From NCBI GenBank assembly GCA_002171655.1, contig NHEC01000004.1, positions 1 through 40,366 of the forward strand: a stretch of 40,366 nucleotides of DNA, read 5' to 3'. The translations under genes were made by a program, and so were the position numbers. The stretch is from Planctomycetes bacterium TMED75 (lineage in GTDB: Bacteria; Planctomycetota; Phycisphaerae; Phycisphaerales; SM1A02). The notes under the pieces were generated by a model. That model was given only the letters and a program-made list of their open reading frames with translations, was not told the origin of the DNA and made no database searches. Below, piece after piece: positions 16,901 through 25,154 of the stretch (positions are counted from its first letter, which is position 1; each line of letters starts with the position of its first letter).

Positions 16901-17296
16901 GAGATCCTCCTCTTTCTCCTCAGGCATGAGACAAGGGGCTGTCGGAAGTCCGGCCTCATCCAATGAGCCGGTCCAACCACGCACCTCCGCACACACGTCC
17001 ATCCAACGCTCGTGGGGGATCAGATCTGCGGCATCAAGTGCAATCGCACCGAAGATGTGGGGCAGATCGGATTCATCAATACCCAGGTCGACGAGTCGAT
17101 CCTGAGTAGATTGCGCTTCATCACGCCCGAGCTTGGATGTCCACGTCGTGGTCGCCTCCTCAGCACGCACAGGATCTGGAGTGAATACTTCCGGCGATGT
17201 GCGATAGAGCTCGATGCGTTCAGGCAGGGTGAGGCTGTCGAGCACCATTTGCCAGTCGATTGAAGGAACCGCTGTAGAAGAGGATTGACTACTCAT
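13955..17296 (-). CDS. lanM: Class II lanthipeptide synthetase LanM, CCG type
   Basis: This bifunctional enzyme (1113 residues) would phosphorylate and eliminate Ser/Thr, then add Cys thiols to the dehydro residues. The dehydratase domain shows KIVYKPRDG and GNDFHLENVKAYGAFPVAID-LET, with the expected Lys, Asp, His, Asn and DxE residues. The C-terminal LanC-like domain has LGHGLAGIG, AWCAGAEG (Cys985) and HICCGQAG (Cys1030, Cys1031). The usual third zinc ligand His is replaced by Cys, as in the ProcM-like CCG group, which is noted for handling diverse substrates. The start at 17296 (AGGGAA site) overlaps the upstream gene by 8 bp. It is the last gene of the six-gene operon, and its likely substrate is encoded 4.2 kb downstream on the same strand. 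Confidence 0.95.
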   Translation of the reverse strand: MSSQSSSTAVPSIDWQMVLDSLTLPERIELYRTSPEVFTPDPVRAEEATTTWTSKLGRDEAQSTQDRLVDLGIDESDLPHIFGAIALDAADLIPHERWMDVCAEVRGWTGSLDEAGLPTAPCLMPEEKEEDLPFGHALLPWVDVATRMLVEQCPLVERVLSEKLIRNEQRRLLGNLAGFARFAFGQEFQAVRDKYYHGNDLALGLFMTSNPPQTAYIETVRSLLGIDPQGQGGWMRRFPALARLLGVRVVAWVRALTEFVQRLDEDRSLLEAELNSGEALGELVELAFGSGDSHNGGRSVAICTFDGDRKIVYKPRDGSVDVIFSEVVDHLNDFMEPDLRLRVPRTLDRGNWCWAEFITSSPCAGKDELHMYHLRIGSLLAVIHMLQGNDFHLENVKAYGAFPVAIDLETVCVPDSTTEDPDTISDLAVILASHSVLRTMLLPNVMGFKGANLRSMGAVHVAIDVQNQTRFKKLIQVNTDFQRWVMVTEKPDQERPDSVAWTENDEALAVEEQLAATSEGYESAYRSLYAHQEALLGADSIIRRIAKSWVRVLNRATNVYFRLLYESCQPECLTSGVARWLHLQRLGVIIAPPETDGGAGQVRSVAVNLVEAESEALLEGDIAYFTSPGDGVDHWRIDSETGSPVKIEGTQMKASALECALSQIERMSERDLSMQMNLQGESYAASVQTLSRILHATPETTKENAPFDSSTRPLRELVVEALELIESQAIDSGSHLNWLDLNLGVETEAITPAALDTSLYSGRGGLSLLYERAYRLFGNPRWLEIACGAIDWEAKSPTGGVLKAMETQAPSGMLARSGLMTSAWAVGRHEGHGQYRDLARTLALALSDKALSNDEAYDVIAGSAGYLIVLIDMHSEEAIPGIDDLVGALADHLVANVCDVDGVGWRSIASRMPLCGLGHGLAGIGLALLEAGRFLDRADLRSLGLEALEVEHRRRGDTPEQGWPDYRQLTPLERDQARFGMHAWCAGAEGIALTRAAALEISDAQFLRDDLDFAAESIRSLNSGGRGHICCGQAGRILAHHALRRQHGDLGLSEESLDPKIMAGLLEKSVGKDGSLMGIGMWQGLAGVIWAAMTMIEDDGSNLLLLKHCESRS

Positions 17297-18395
17297 TGAT
17301 TTCCCTTGAAAACAAATGCCGATAATCGCCCGTGCTGCCAACAATCAGTTTCCGTATGTCATCTGGGCTGGAACGTACCAATGTAGCGATCTCAATTTGC
17401 GACAAAGCCAGTAAACGTGTGAATCTTTCTGATTTGGCTGTCCCAACAAAAGCTGATGCGACAGCCTCGACGGCCTTCGCCGCTTGATGCAGAATCTCGA
17501 TGAGGCGAGGCAATGCCGACTCGTCGAGATCGACCGTATACGTCAAGAGTCGCGCACCGGGGGCAAGCTGGCCTCCCTGCACTCCGAGGGCGCGGAGAAA
17601 GAGTTCTGCGTCGAACCTGCCAATCGCTTTCGTGAAACCCATCAGATCCGCGATCAGCTCATCGTGCACGTGAAGTCGATAGCTACCCAGCAGACGATGG
17701 GTGGTGTGGTGCGTGAACTCATGCTCGATTCGCAGCTGCATCGATGCCTGAAGCCAGGCATGATCATCCATGGCATCGCTGATCGAAGAGGAGGGAAGCC
17801 CGCCATAGGGTGCAGGGTGGAGCAAGATCAATCGATCATGGAAACTCGTGCCGTCGAGCTCCATCCGGCGCTGCACTTCTTCCGACCACGCCTGGGGATC
17901 GTTTCCCGAAGCAATGAAGGCCGCCTGCATCTCACCTGCGCGAACGGGATTGGGAAGCCCCCCCACGTACAACGCATGGACGTTCTGTCCGATCGGAACG
18001 GGCTCGCAACGAGCGCCCAATGCACGAAATGCAAGTTCGAAATCAGATCGGTCTTCAAACGTCACGACCGGAAGTCCGCCGGCCGGGTGGTCCACGATTT
18101 CCCAGTGGACCATGTCCGGTGCGGAAAAGATTTCTGCCGCAGACTTGGGATCCGGGACCGCTTTCCCTTGACGAATGAACCGAACGTAGTCCGAAGACCC
18201 ACTCGCCCCGGATTCGATGGCGACCTGAAACTGAGTCAGGGACTCGACCAGCCCCTGAGCGGTTCCCCCGTTCTGCGCGAATCGCCCTTTCCACCAGCTG
18301 ACGTGGGACTCATCTTCCAGAGGAACGGGAATGCGGGGAGGCTGGAACGCGGATTTGAGGTACTCCTTTAGGGGGAGCGACGTGTGGGAAGTCAT
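17289..18395 (-). CDS. HExxH-motif protein of the lanthipeptide operon
   Basis: I recognise no named family for this 368-residue protein. It contains RIEHEFTHHTTHR, a HExxH zinc-metallopeptidase motif (H225, E226, H229), and a downstream acidic site DELIADLMG (E246), as in gluzincins where a Glu is the third ligand. The helix-rich part after residue 215 carries it; the N-terminal 200 residues have no known motif, no signal peptide and no membrane segment, so it is cytoplasmic. The gene starts within the TGA of the TolC-like gene (ATGA) and runs into LanM, so it is almost certainly co-translated with the biosynthetic machinery. Possible jobs are leader trimming, a second proteolytic step, or non-peptidase zinc chemistry. 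Confidence 0.7.
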   Translation of the reverse strand: MTSHTSLPLKEYLKSAFQPPRIPVPLEDESHVSWWKGRFAQNGGTAQGLVESLTQFQVAIESGASGSSDYVRFIRQGKAVPDPKSAAEIFSAPDMVHWEIVDHPAGGLPVVTFEDRSDFELAFRALGARCEPVPIGQNVHALYVGGLPNPVRAGEMQAAFIASGNDPQAWSEEVQRRMELDGTSFHDRLILLHPAPYGGLPSSSISDAMDDHAWLQASMQLRIEHEFTHHTTHRLLGSYRLHVHDELIADLMGFTKAIGRFDAELFLRALGVQGGQLAPGARLLTYTVDLDESALPRLIEILHQAAKAVEAVASAFVGTAKSERFTRLLALSQIEIATLVRSSPDDIRKLIVGSTGDYRHLFSREINE

Positions 18396-20293
18396 GGAGT
18401 ATTCGCTTGCTGCGGGGAATCACTGGTGCTGGGCGGTGCGTCCTTCTTGGAATCAGAGTCCGGTGCCGGGTCAGCATCAGGCGACGGCTCAGCACCATCT
18501 CCGATTCCAGGCCCGTATGAGTCCCCCATGGAATCAACTATCTCCTGCAGAGTTGAGCCACCAGACCCCAGTGAATTGCTCTCACCGGCGGGAATCCCAA
18601 TCAGAGGTGGCTCGGCGGGTAACTCCAGTCGATCGCGGTCAAAGTCCCCTTCCCAGTCGACTCCCGCATGACCGAGCAAGCAGCCCGTAGCCAATGCGAG
18701 CTGGGCCAGATCGATCTGGTAGTCCACTTCCGCCGAAACCTTCTGGATCTTGGAGCTGTTGAGCACATTGAGCGCATCGATCAGGTTGATGCTGGCAAGC
18801 TGCCCTCGGTTGAAGAGCGTTTCATAGGCCTTGAAGAAACGTTGGGAAGCACGCACTTCCATTTCCGCGGTGAGAATCGAGTTCCAGCCAGCCTCGAGGC
18901 TGTCGATTGCATTGAGCACATCCTGAGTGACCAGGATCTCCTGCTGACGACGATTGGCGACGGTCTGCAGCCGCTGCAGCATGGCCGCCTGATAGTTTGC
19001 CAGAGCGATCTCGTTGCCAATCGGTATGCTGAGATTCACTCCCACCGTGAACCCGGGGGGACGACCACCATCGAACAGGTCGCGGGTCGCGGCATTGATG
19101 CTCTGACCGTTATCAAATCCATTTCCGGTCCAGGAGCTGACAAGGTCTACCCGAGGAAGCACCTCGTTCTTTTTAAGCATCACGTCGACGGTTCGGGAAA
19201 GCTGTTCAAACTCCAACTGGAGAAGGTCGGTACGGTTTTCAAGTCCCAGCACCACCAGCCGACGGGTATTGAAATCGAGCCCGACCAGGCGGGGTTTCGA
19301 AATCGGAGTCAGCGCAAGCGAACCGTCGAGGGTTAGCCCCGGTTCCTGCATGACCACCTTGACCTGCCGGACCGTTTCGCGCAACTGCAGCTCAGCCTCG
19401 ATGACCTCGCCCACAACCTGCGCAACGGAAACCTCGAAGTTGTAGACGTTCGCGATCGTACCCTGTCCGGCCGCGACCTTCGTACGCTGTTCGTCCAGAA
19501 GATTACGGTTCACCCGATACAGATCCAATTGGATCTCGAGCGTTTTCCAGGCAAGGTGTAGATTCCAATAGGCGATCTCTGCTCGAATGAGCTGATTGAT
19601 GACCACCCCTTGCGCCTCCGCCCGGGAGGAGCCGAGATTTGCTCCCGCGATGACGATTGATGCTTCGTTGTAGTCGAACCCGGCATCTCGGAGTAACGGC
19701 TGCTGAAGCTGGATTGAGGGCTGGCTGGCAGCATCTTCGAAGGCAGAGTTTCCGGTAGAGAGTTGTTCGTTGGTAAGCGTCCAGTCCACGGTAAGGGTGC
19801 CACCGGTCCGCAGAGGGATGTCCAGACCGGGCACTGCAGAGAATTCATCTACTTCCTCGTCAGCCACCAGACCACCCCCGGCCTCAGGCAAGAGCACTCG
19901 ACTCTGCTCGACGCTGGCGACCAGAGTCCACTGGAACTTCGCCTGTTCCGCCCGAAGCTGCTGGGCCGCGATCTCAGGGAGAATCAACGAGGACTGGATG
20001 TCCAGGTTGTTTGCGAGCGTGGACCCTCGCACCTGCGCAAGGGTCAGATCCTGCGGCGCACCGGTACTCATCAGGGAAAGCAGGCCTTCCACCTTGGACA
20101 CCCCATCGGGATCCGAAGCTTCCCCCGTGTCCACTGGGGATGGCTGGTACACATTCTGCTGTTCCAGGCTGTTGACGTTCCCGAGGCGGGCGTCAAGTTC
20201 GTCGATGCGACGCCAATCCGACTCCAGCGGCGGCGAACAGGATCCCAGAAAAAGAACCGCCAGAATGAACAAGATGGCGGAATGCATCCTCAT
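18392..20293 (-). CDS. TolC-like outer-membrane efflux lipoprotein
   Basis: The 633 residues start with a lipoprotein signal (MRMHSAILFILAVLFLGSCS; lipobox LGSC, Cys19). A TolC/OEP fold follows: long amphipathic helices, for example LRETVRQVKVVMQEPG and EQLSRTVDVMLKKNEVLPRV, with repeated beta/helix halves. It would form the outer-membrane channel for peptide export with the HlyD protein and the ABC proteins of the same operon. The C-terminal 60 residues are Pro/Asp/Ser-rich (GDGAEPSPDADPAPDSDS) and probably unstructured. It overlaps both neighbours by 4 bp. TolC-like partners in NHLM operons fit a Gram-negative export route through both membranes. Confidence 0.85.
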   Translation of the reverse strand: MRMHSAILFILAVLFLGSCSPPLESDWRRIDELDARLGNVNSLEQQNVYQPSPVDTGEASDPDGVSKVEGLLSLMSTGAPQDLTLAQVRGSTLANNLDIQSSLILPEIAAQQLRAEQAKFQWTLVASVEQSRVLLPEAGGGLVADEEVDEFSAVPGLDIPLRTGGTLTVDWTLTNEQLSTGNSAFEDAASQPSIQLQQPLLRDAGFDYNEASIVIAGANLGSSRAEAQGVVINQLIRAEIAYWNLHLAWKTLEIQLDLYRVNRNLLDEQRTKVAAGQGTIANVYNFEVSVAQVVGEVIEAELQLRETVRQVKVVMQEPGLTLDGSLALTPISKPRLVGLDFNTRRLVVLGLENRTDLLQLEFEQLSRTVDVMLKKNEVLPRVDLVSSWTGNGFDNGQSINAATRDLFDGGRPPGFTVGVNLSIPIGNEIALANYQAAMLQRLQTVANRRQQEILVTQDVLNAIDSLEAGWNSILTAEMEVRASQRFFKAYETLFNRGQLASINLIDALNVLNSSKIQKVSAEVDYQIDLAQLALATGCLLGHAGVDWEGDFDRDRLELPAEPPLIGIPAGESNSLGSGGSTLQEIVDSMGDSYGPGIGDGAEPSPDADPAPDSDSKKDAPPSTSDSPQQANTP

Positions 20294-22977
20294 GAGACTT
20301 GCCCCGCCATGAGTTCCTTGAACATGCCATCCGCAGCTGCGAGTTCCTCGAAGCCTCCCGATTGAACCACTCGACCCTGATCAAGTACATAGATTCGGTC
20401 GGCTTGTCGGATCGTACTGAGGCGATGCGCGATCACGACTCTGGTGGATCCAAGTTGGTCGATGGTCTTGGTGATCTCAGCCTGGGTGAAGTTGTCAAGG
20501 GCACTGGTTGCCTCATCGAGGAAGAGAACCTCGGGCCGATTGACCAAGGCCCTTGCGATCATGAGTCGTTGAATCTGACTCTGCGACATTGAGGTGGATG
20601 TGATCATGGTCAGCATACCCATCGGCATCTGATCGATCTCATCCTCCATTCCGACCAACCTGGCGGCCGCCCACGCCGCTTCCATGGTCTTATTTGAGCC
20701 GATCCCAAGAATCATGGACTGAACGTTGCCCGGCAGGGTCTGGCTGGATTGCATTACCACCCCGACCTGCGACCGGACGATCGCATGGTCCAGACTGTCC
20801 ATCGGAACGCTGTCATAGAGAACCTGCCCGCTGGTTGGCTTCTCAAGACCGAGCAGAATACTCATCAGAGTGGATTTCCCGCACCCGGTGGCCCCCACGA
20901 TCGCAATGAACTCTCCAGGCTGCGCATCGATGTCGACGCCGTCCAGAATCCGAGGCAGATTTGGGCCGTAGCTGAAGGTGATTCCCCGAGCAGCCACTGC
21001 ACCATGGAGCGAAATCGCCTGGCCCCGGCCCTGGCCCTCGCCCTCGCCCTGGCTCTCGCCGTGCTCGGTGACTGCGGAGAGAATTGGTCGAATGCGGTGT
21101 ATCTGAGGAATCATGCTCGCAACCGCGGTGATCGCAGGCGAGATCGACGCCACGGCTCCAAGAAACGCGACCAAGGCAGTAATGAAGGCAACGAATCCAC
21201 CAGCCTCCAGCACGGTCGAGCTTGCGGGATCTCTCAGACCCGCAGTGAACTCCATGAAGACCAGTGCCAAGGCGATCGTGGAAGTCGCAGCAAGCGTCAC
21301 TCCCAACCAGATGCCGAGTACGCCTGTCTGATAGGTCAAGGCGCCCACACGACCCAGACGATCGATCAGACGGGGCAGGACGCGGTCACAAGCTCCCTGC
21401 AGTTGTATCTGCCGGACTCCAACCAGCACATCCATTCCAAATCCATCAAGCTTTCCTTTCGCCACCGATGCCTGGTAGTCCAAACGTGCCATACGAATGG
21501 AGAGCCAGACCACAATGGCGAGTTCGATCGCAATGACCACGATTGCGGTCAGCCCCAGAGAGGCATCGTAAAAGAAGAGCACGCCCAGGTTGGACAGGCT
21601 GGCGAAGAGGGATATGAGCACGGAAAGCACGGACTGGGTCAGAGCCGAGCGAACCTGCTCAACCGCCATCACGCGCTGAGTAATGTCCCCGGATTCACTT
21701 CCTCGGAAAAATGAGGTCGGCAACTGCAGTATCCGATCCACCAGCGCGGCGATCACCTGATAACTGCTTCGGGTTTCGACACGCAGGAACAAGAGCCCGG
21801 CCACCACGTGCAGCAGCGCCCTTGAAACCGCGATCGAAACCAGCATTGCCCCCACGAACACCAGCTGCACATGTTCCACGTTGGGAATGACCGTACCGAT
21901 GAAAAACCCGGTAAGGAGCGGAACCAACGCGACGAGGACTGAGGTCACGACCGTCATCATCACAATGAAGGCGATATCTCGGACATTGCCAATACAGACG
22001 AGTCTAAGCAGGTCCCGCAAAGTGACCGAACCGGAAGGCAGTGGCCGATAGAACATTGTGGCGGCATCACCGTACGCGGCAGCGGTCTTTGCGCTCACCG
22101 GATCGATCGTTCGGATTCCGTCCTCGTGGTACTCCTCCGCAAGGTATCCACCACGCCGAGGGATGAGCGCCACCGGAACGGTGCCTTCGAGCGTTTCGGT
22201 AACGAGCGGGCCCGCGGACTCTTTCCACCATCGCCCCTCGAGTTTTACCGAGCGATACTGCATATGCAGTTCTCTGGCCACGGAGTCCACAGGTTTCACG
22301 CCCGGCTGCAGTCTGGGCATCGAATGATTGGCTGGCAGGCTGCCAAGGTCCTCAATGACCCGGAGCATCGCCTGAACCTCCTGTGATGAGCTCTGGGTGG
22401 GGCGGGAATCAGATCTCGGCGGGCCCGCATCTGAAATCGAAAGGACCGCTTGCTGAAGTGATTCGTCATCAAATGCCTTGAGACGAAGTAGTCGAGCGTT
22501 GATCCGGGCCTGGGCCTGGGTGATTGCATCGCCCATTCGAGTGATCAGTTCAGTACTCAGAGCTTCAAGGAACTCGGCCCAACGCACTGGGGATTCAAGC
22601 CGGGCACACCAGTTTCGCAGTTCGACCGAATCTTGAAATATCGAGACCAGGGCCGGCTCAACCTCCGCGGTGGAGAGAACCTCCGAACTGCCAACCTGCA
22701 GAGGCGCCCATACGGCATCGTGGGTTGCACGAATTGACACCATGTGATCGGCTCGGTCAGGAGGAACGACCACCAGGTGGCCGGCTCCGGACTCCATGAG
22801 AACTTCAGGGGAGCTCAGCCGCCCGTTGCTCTGCACCGAACGAACCACCAACGTGACGCTTCCCGAAACGACACCGAATGCCTGCAGCGTTTTGCGATCA
22901 GGCCCAAGAGCCGCTGGTGCGGGCGGCACCTGCTCCTGGATGACTGCCCACGGATGATCGGAGACGCTTGGAGTCAC
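20290..22977 (-). CDS. NHLM-type ABC transporter, ATP-binding protein
   Basis: The protein has 895 residues. The N-terminal part, about 300 residues, lacks a C39 peptidase and contains a beta-rich region of the kind found in NHLM ABC proteins. The membrane domain follows (RDIAFIVMMTVVTSVLVALV and further segments), then the ATPase: Walker A GATGCGKST, Q-loop VGVVMQ, Walker B LFLDEATSALD with the catalytic Glu, and H-loop VIAHRLST. The signature motif is abnormal: SMSQSQ stands where LSGGQ is expected. The gene starts with GTG overlapping the previous TGA (GTGA). It would pair with the C39 ABC protein encoded just upstream to export the modified peptide. Confidence 0.9.
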   Translation of the reverse strand: MTPSVSDHPWAVIQEQVPPAPAALGPDRKTLQAFGVVSGSVTLVVRSVQSNGRLSSPEVLMESGAGHLVVVPPDRADHMVSIRATHDAVWAPLQVGSSEVLSTAEVEPALVSIFQDSVELRNWCARLESPVRWAEFLEALSTELITRMGDAITQAQARINARLLRLKAFDDESLQQAVLSISDAGPPRSDSRPTQSSSQEVQAMLRVIEDLGSLPANHSMPRLQPGVKPVDSVARELHMQYRSVKLEGRWWKESAGPLVTETLEGTVPVALIPRRGGYLAEEYHEDGIRTIDPVSAKTAAAYGDAATMFYRPLPSGSVTLRDLLRLVCIGNVRDIAFIVMMTVVTSVLVALVPLLTGFFIGTVIPNVEHVQLVFVGAMLVSIAVSRALLHVVAGLLFLRVETRSSYQVIAALVDRILQLPTSFFRGSESGDITQRVMAVEQVRSALTQSVLSVLISLFASLSNLGVLFFYDASLGLTAIVVIAIELAIVVWLSIRMARLDYQASVAKGKLDGFGMDVLVGVRQIQLQGACDRVLPRLIDRLGRVGALTYQTGVLGIWLGVTLAATSTIALALVFMEFTAGLRDPASSTVLEAGGFVAFITALVAFLGAVASISPAITAVASMIPQIHRIRPILSAVTEHGESQGEGEGQGRGQAISLHGAVAARGITFSYGPNLPRILDGVDIDAQPGEFIAIVGATGCGKSTLMSILLGLEKPTSGQVLYDSVPMDSLDHAIVRSQVGVVMQSSQTLPGNVQSMILGIGSNKTMEAAWAAARLVGMEDEIDQMPMGMLTMITSTSMSQSQIQRLMIARALVNRPEVLFLDEATSALDNFTQAEITKTIDQLGSTRVVIAHRLSTIRQADRIYVLDQGRVVQSGGFEELAAADGMFKELMAGQVS

Positions 22978-25154
22978 GACGCCGCTCCAAATTCACTTGC
23001 GAACCATTCATTCCGGTCCAATAGCGCACCAAATGCACCGTGATCGACGATCTGACCACCACTCATGACGACGATTTCATCAACCAATTGCAGGGTAGAA
23101 CCCCGACTGGTGATGATCACGACCGTGCAACCGCGAAGACGGATGCGATCGATGAGCTGGGCTTCCGTTTGACCATCGAGCGCGGAAGTCGAACCGTCGA
23201 GGATGAGGATACTGGGCCGCTTGGCCAGGCAGCGAGCGATCTCCAGCCGCTGACACTGACCTCCACTCAGGTTTCGTCCACCCTCCTCCACCACCGCATC
23301 GATCCCACCTTGACGGTTGAGCAGTTCACTGCAGTCAGCATCTTCAAAGGCGGCGGCGAGGTCCTCGTCAGCAAGAGTGGAATCCCACATACTGACATTG
23401 TCGCGAAGCGTGCCAGCGAAGATGGACGGGGACCCGCCGGAACCCGATATCGAGGCGATCCACTGCTCTGAAGTGAGTGATGAGATCGGCTTACCATCGA
23501 ATTCAATGGACCCGCTCCAGGGATTCTCGAATCTCAGCAGCAGATCTGCCAGCGTCGACTTCCCACTTCCGGAAGGTCCGACCACCGCGATAACCGCGCC
23601 GGGTTCGATCAACAAAGACAACGAGTCAATCAATGGCTCCTTGTGTTGGTCGAATCCGAATGACAGATCTTTGATTTCGACCAGCCCCCCCAGGCGGACC
23701 GCCTCGGCAGGGGGCGCTTGGACCGGCTGTTCTATGACATGTGATTCATCGCGATAATCCATGACATCCAGCACCCGATTCATCTGGGCCTGGGTGTCCT
23801 GAAGCGTCCTGGCAAGCATCACGATGTCCGCGATCGGCGCGAGCAGAAGTCCGGCGATCAGTTGCATCGAAACGAGTTCACCGATGGACAATCGACCAGC
23901 CATGACCTCCCATCCACCCAGACTGAGGACCGCTCCGTAGACAATCGCACCCTGAAGCACGACGGGAGCCGCATCTAACCAGGCGTTGAGGCGTGTGATC
24001 TCCTGCTGAGCGTTCACACCCTTGGCCTGGTAGCCAGACCATTGCCCGAACGCTTCGGCCTCCCGGCTGGTGGCCTTGATCTCGCGTATGGACCGAAGCA
24101 TGCCCATCAGTGCACCGTACTGACGGCCGATTTCACGCTGAACCTTGGTTGAACGATCGACCAGTGAGCGATTGGTGTACCGAACACACAGCAAGAGAAC
24201 CAAGGCTCCAGCGATTGTGATCGATCCGATCAAGACGTTCATGAGCAGCAGCACGGCCGCGTACACGACCGCAGTGCCCACACTGACCAGCTGACTCAGA
24301 ATTTGATTGCCGAGGTTGTTTGCAATTCCCTGATTTGAAGTCAGACGCTGCACCAGATCACCCGGGCTTCGCTGCAGGTAGAAACGCATCGGCCGATGGA
24401 GCAGCTGCTCGGCAAGTCGGGTGGCCTGCATAAGAAACATGCGCAGTACCAGCCGATTCAAGGCGTACCCCTTCAGAACCGACATCCCCTGTGCCAGGAG
24501 AAGAAGGAGCAGCATGCCGGAGACAATCCATACCGTGGAGGGCATGTCCTGGTCCTGCACCACGCGATCGATGAACGCTCCCGTGAAACCGGGGATGAGG
24601 ACTCCGGGGATCGCGAACAGGAGACCGCACATGATGGCGAACAATGCGGCGATCTTGTTTCCCCGCATCCAGGCCTTGACTCCTCGCAGCAGACTTGGAG
24701 GGGAGCCGAGAGGTTTGAAGTCGGGACCGACATCAAACTCAAGGGCAATTCCAGTGAAGTACTTCGAGAATTCATCCTCGTCCACCAACCGACGACCACT
24801 GGCAGGGTCATTGATCTGGAATCGTTTTCCACGCATTCCTTCGAACACGCAGAAGTGACCGAACCCCCAGAAGAGGATCTGTGGCCGAGGACAATTCTTG
24901 CGTAGATCATCAAGTTCGAGACGCTTGCCCTTGGCTAACAGGCCGTGAGCTCTGGCGACCCTCGCCAGTTGCCCCGCATTGGATCCGTCCCGCGTGACCC
25001 CACATTCGATTCTGAGGTCCTCGAGGCTGATCCATCGGCCGTAATATGCGAGGATCATCGCCATACTCGCCGCACCGCACTCCACCGCCTCCATCTGGAG
25101 TACCGTGGGTACACGTGCTATTGAACCGGGCGACTTGGTCCTTCCCCTTCTCAT
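22974..25154 (-). CDS. NHLM-type peptidase-containing ABC transporter (C39)
   Basis: This 726-residue exporter begins with a C39 peptidase domain: Gln20, Cys26 in LQMEAVECGAAS, His100 in FGHFCVFEG and Asp116 in INDPASGR. It would cleave the precursor after its GG site (residue 81). Six membrane segments follow (IAALFAIMCGLLFAIPGVLI, VWIVSGMLLLLLLAQG and others) and then an ATPase domain. Walker A GPSGSGKST and the signature LSGGQ are normal. The Walker B glutamate is Gly (ILILDGSTSALD), the Q-loop Gln is missing (ISGSGGSPSIF), and the H-loop His is Ser (VIITSRGST). These gaps match the complementary defect in the partner encoded next. It overlaps the HlyD gene by 4 bp (ATGA). Confidence 0.92.
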   Translation of the reverse strand: MRRGRTKSPGSIARVPTVLQMEAVECGAASMAMILAYYGRWISLEDLRIECGVTRDGSNAGQLARVARAHGLLAKGKRLELDDLRKNCPRPQILFWGFGHFCVFEGMRGKRFQINDPASGRRLVDEDEFSKYFTGIALEFDVGPDFKPLGSPPSLLRGVKAWMRGNKIAALFAIMCGLLFAIPGVLIPGFTGAFIDRVVQDQDMPSTVWIVSGMLLLLLLAQGMSVLKGYALNRLVLRMFLMQATRLAEQLLHRPMRFYLQRSPGDLVQRLTSNQGIANNLGNQILSQLVSVGTAVVYAAVLLLMNVLIGSITIAGALVLLLCVRYTNRSLVDRSTKVQREIGRQYGALMGMLRSIREIKATSREAEAFGQWSGYQAKGVNAQQEITRLNAWLDAAPVVLQGAIVYGAVLSLGGWEVMAGRLSIGELVSMQLIAGLLLAPIADIVMLARTLQDTQAQMNRVLDVMDYRDESHVIEQPVQAPPAEAVRLGGLVEIKDLSFGFDQHKEPLIDSLSLLIEPGAVIAVVGPSGSGKSTLADLLLRFENPWSGSIEFDGKPISSLTSEQWIASISGSGGSPSIFAGTLRDNVSMWDSTLADEDLAAAFEDADCSELLNRQGGIDAVVEEGGRNLSGGQCQRLEIARCLAKRPSILILDGSTSALDGQTEAQLIDRIRLRGCTVVIITSRGSTLQLVDEIVVMSGGQIVDHGAFGALLDRNEWFASEFGAAS

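Noticed and set aside
17484-18371. 295-codon plus frame opposite the HExxH gene
   Set aside because: An antisense shadow of a coupled operon gene with no motif.
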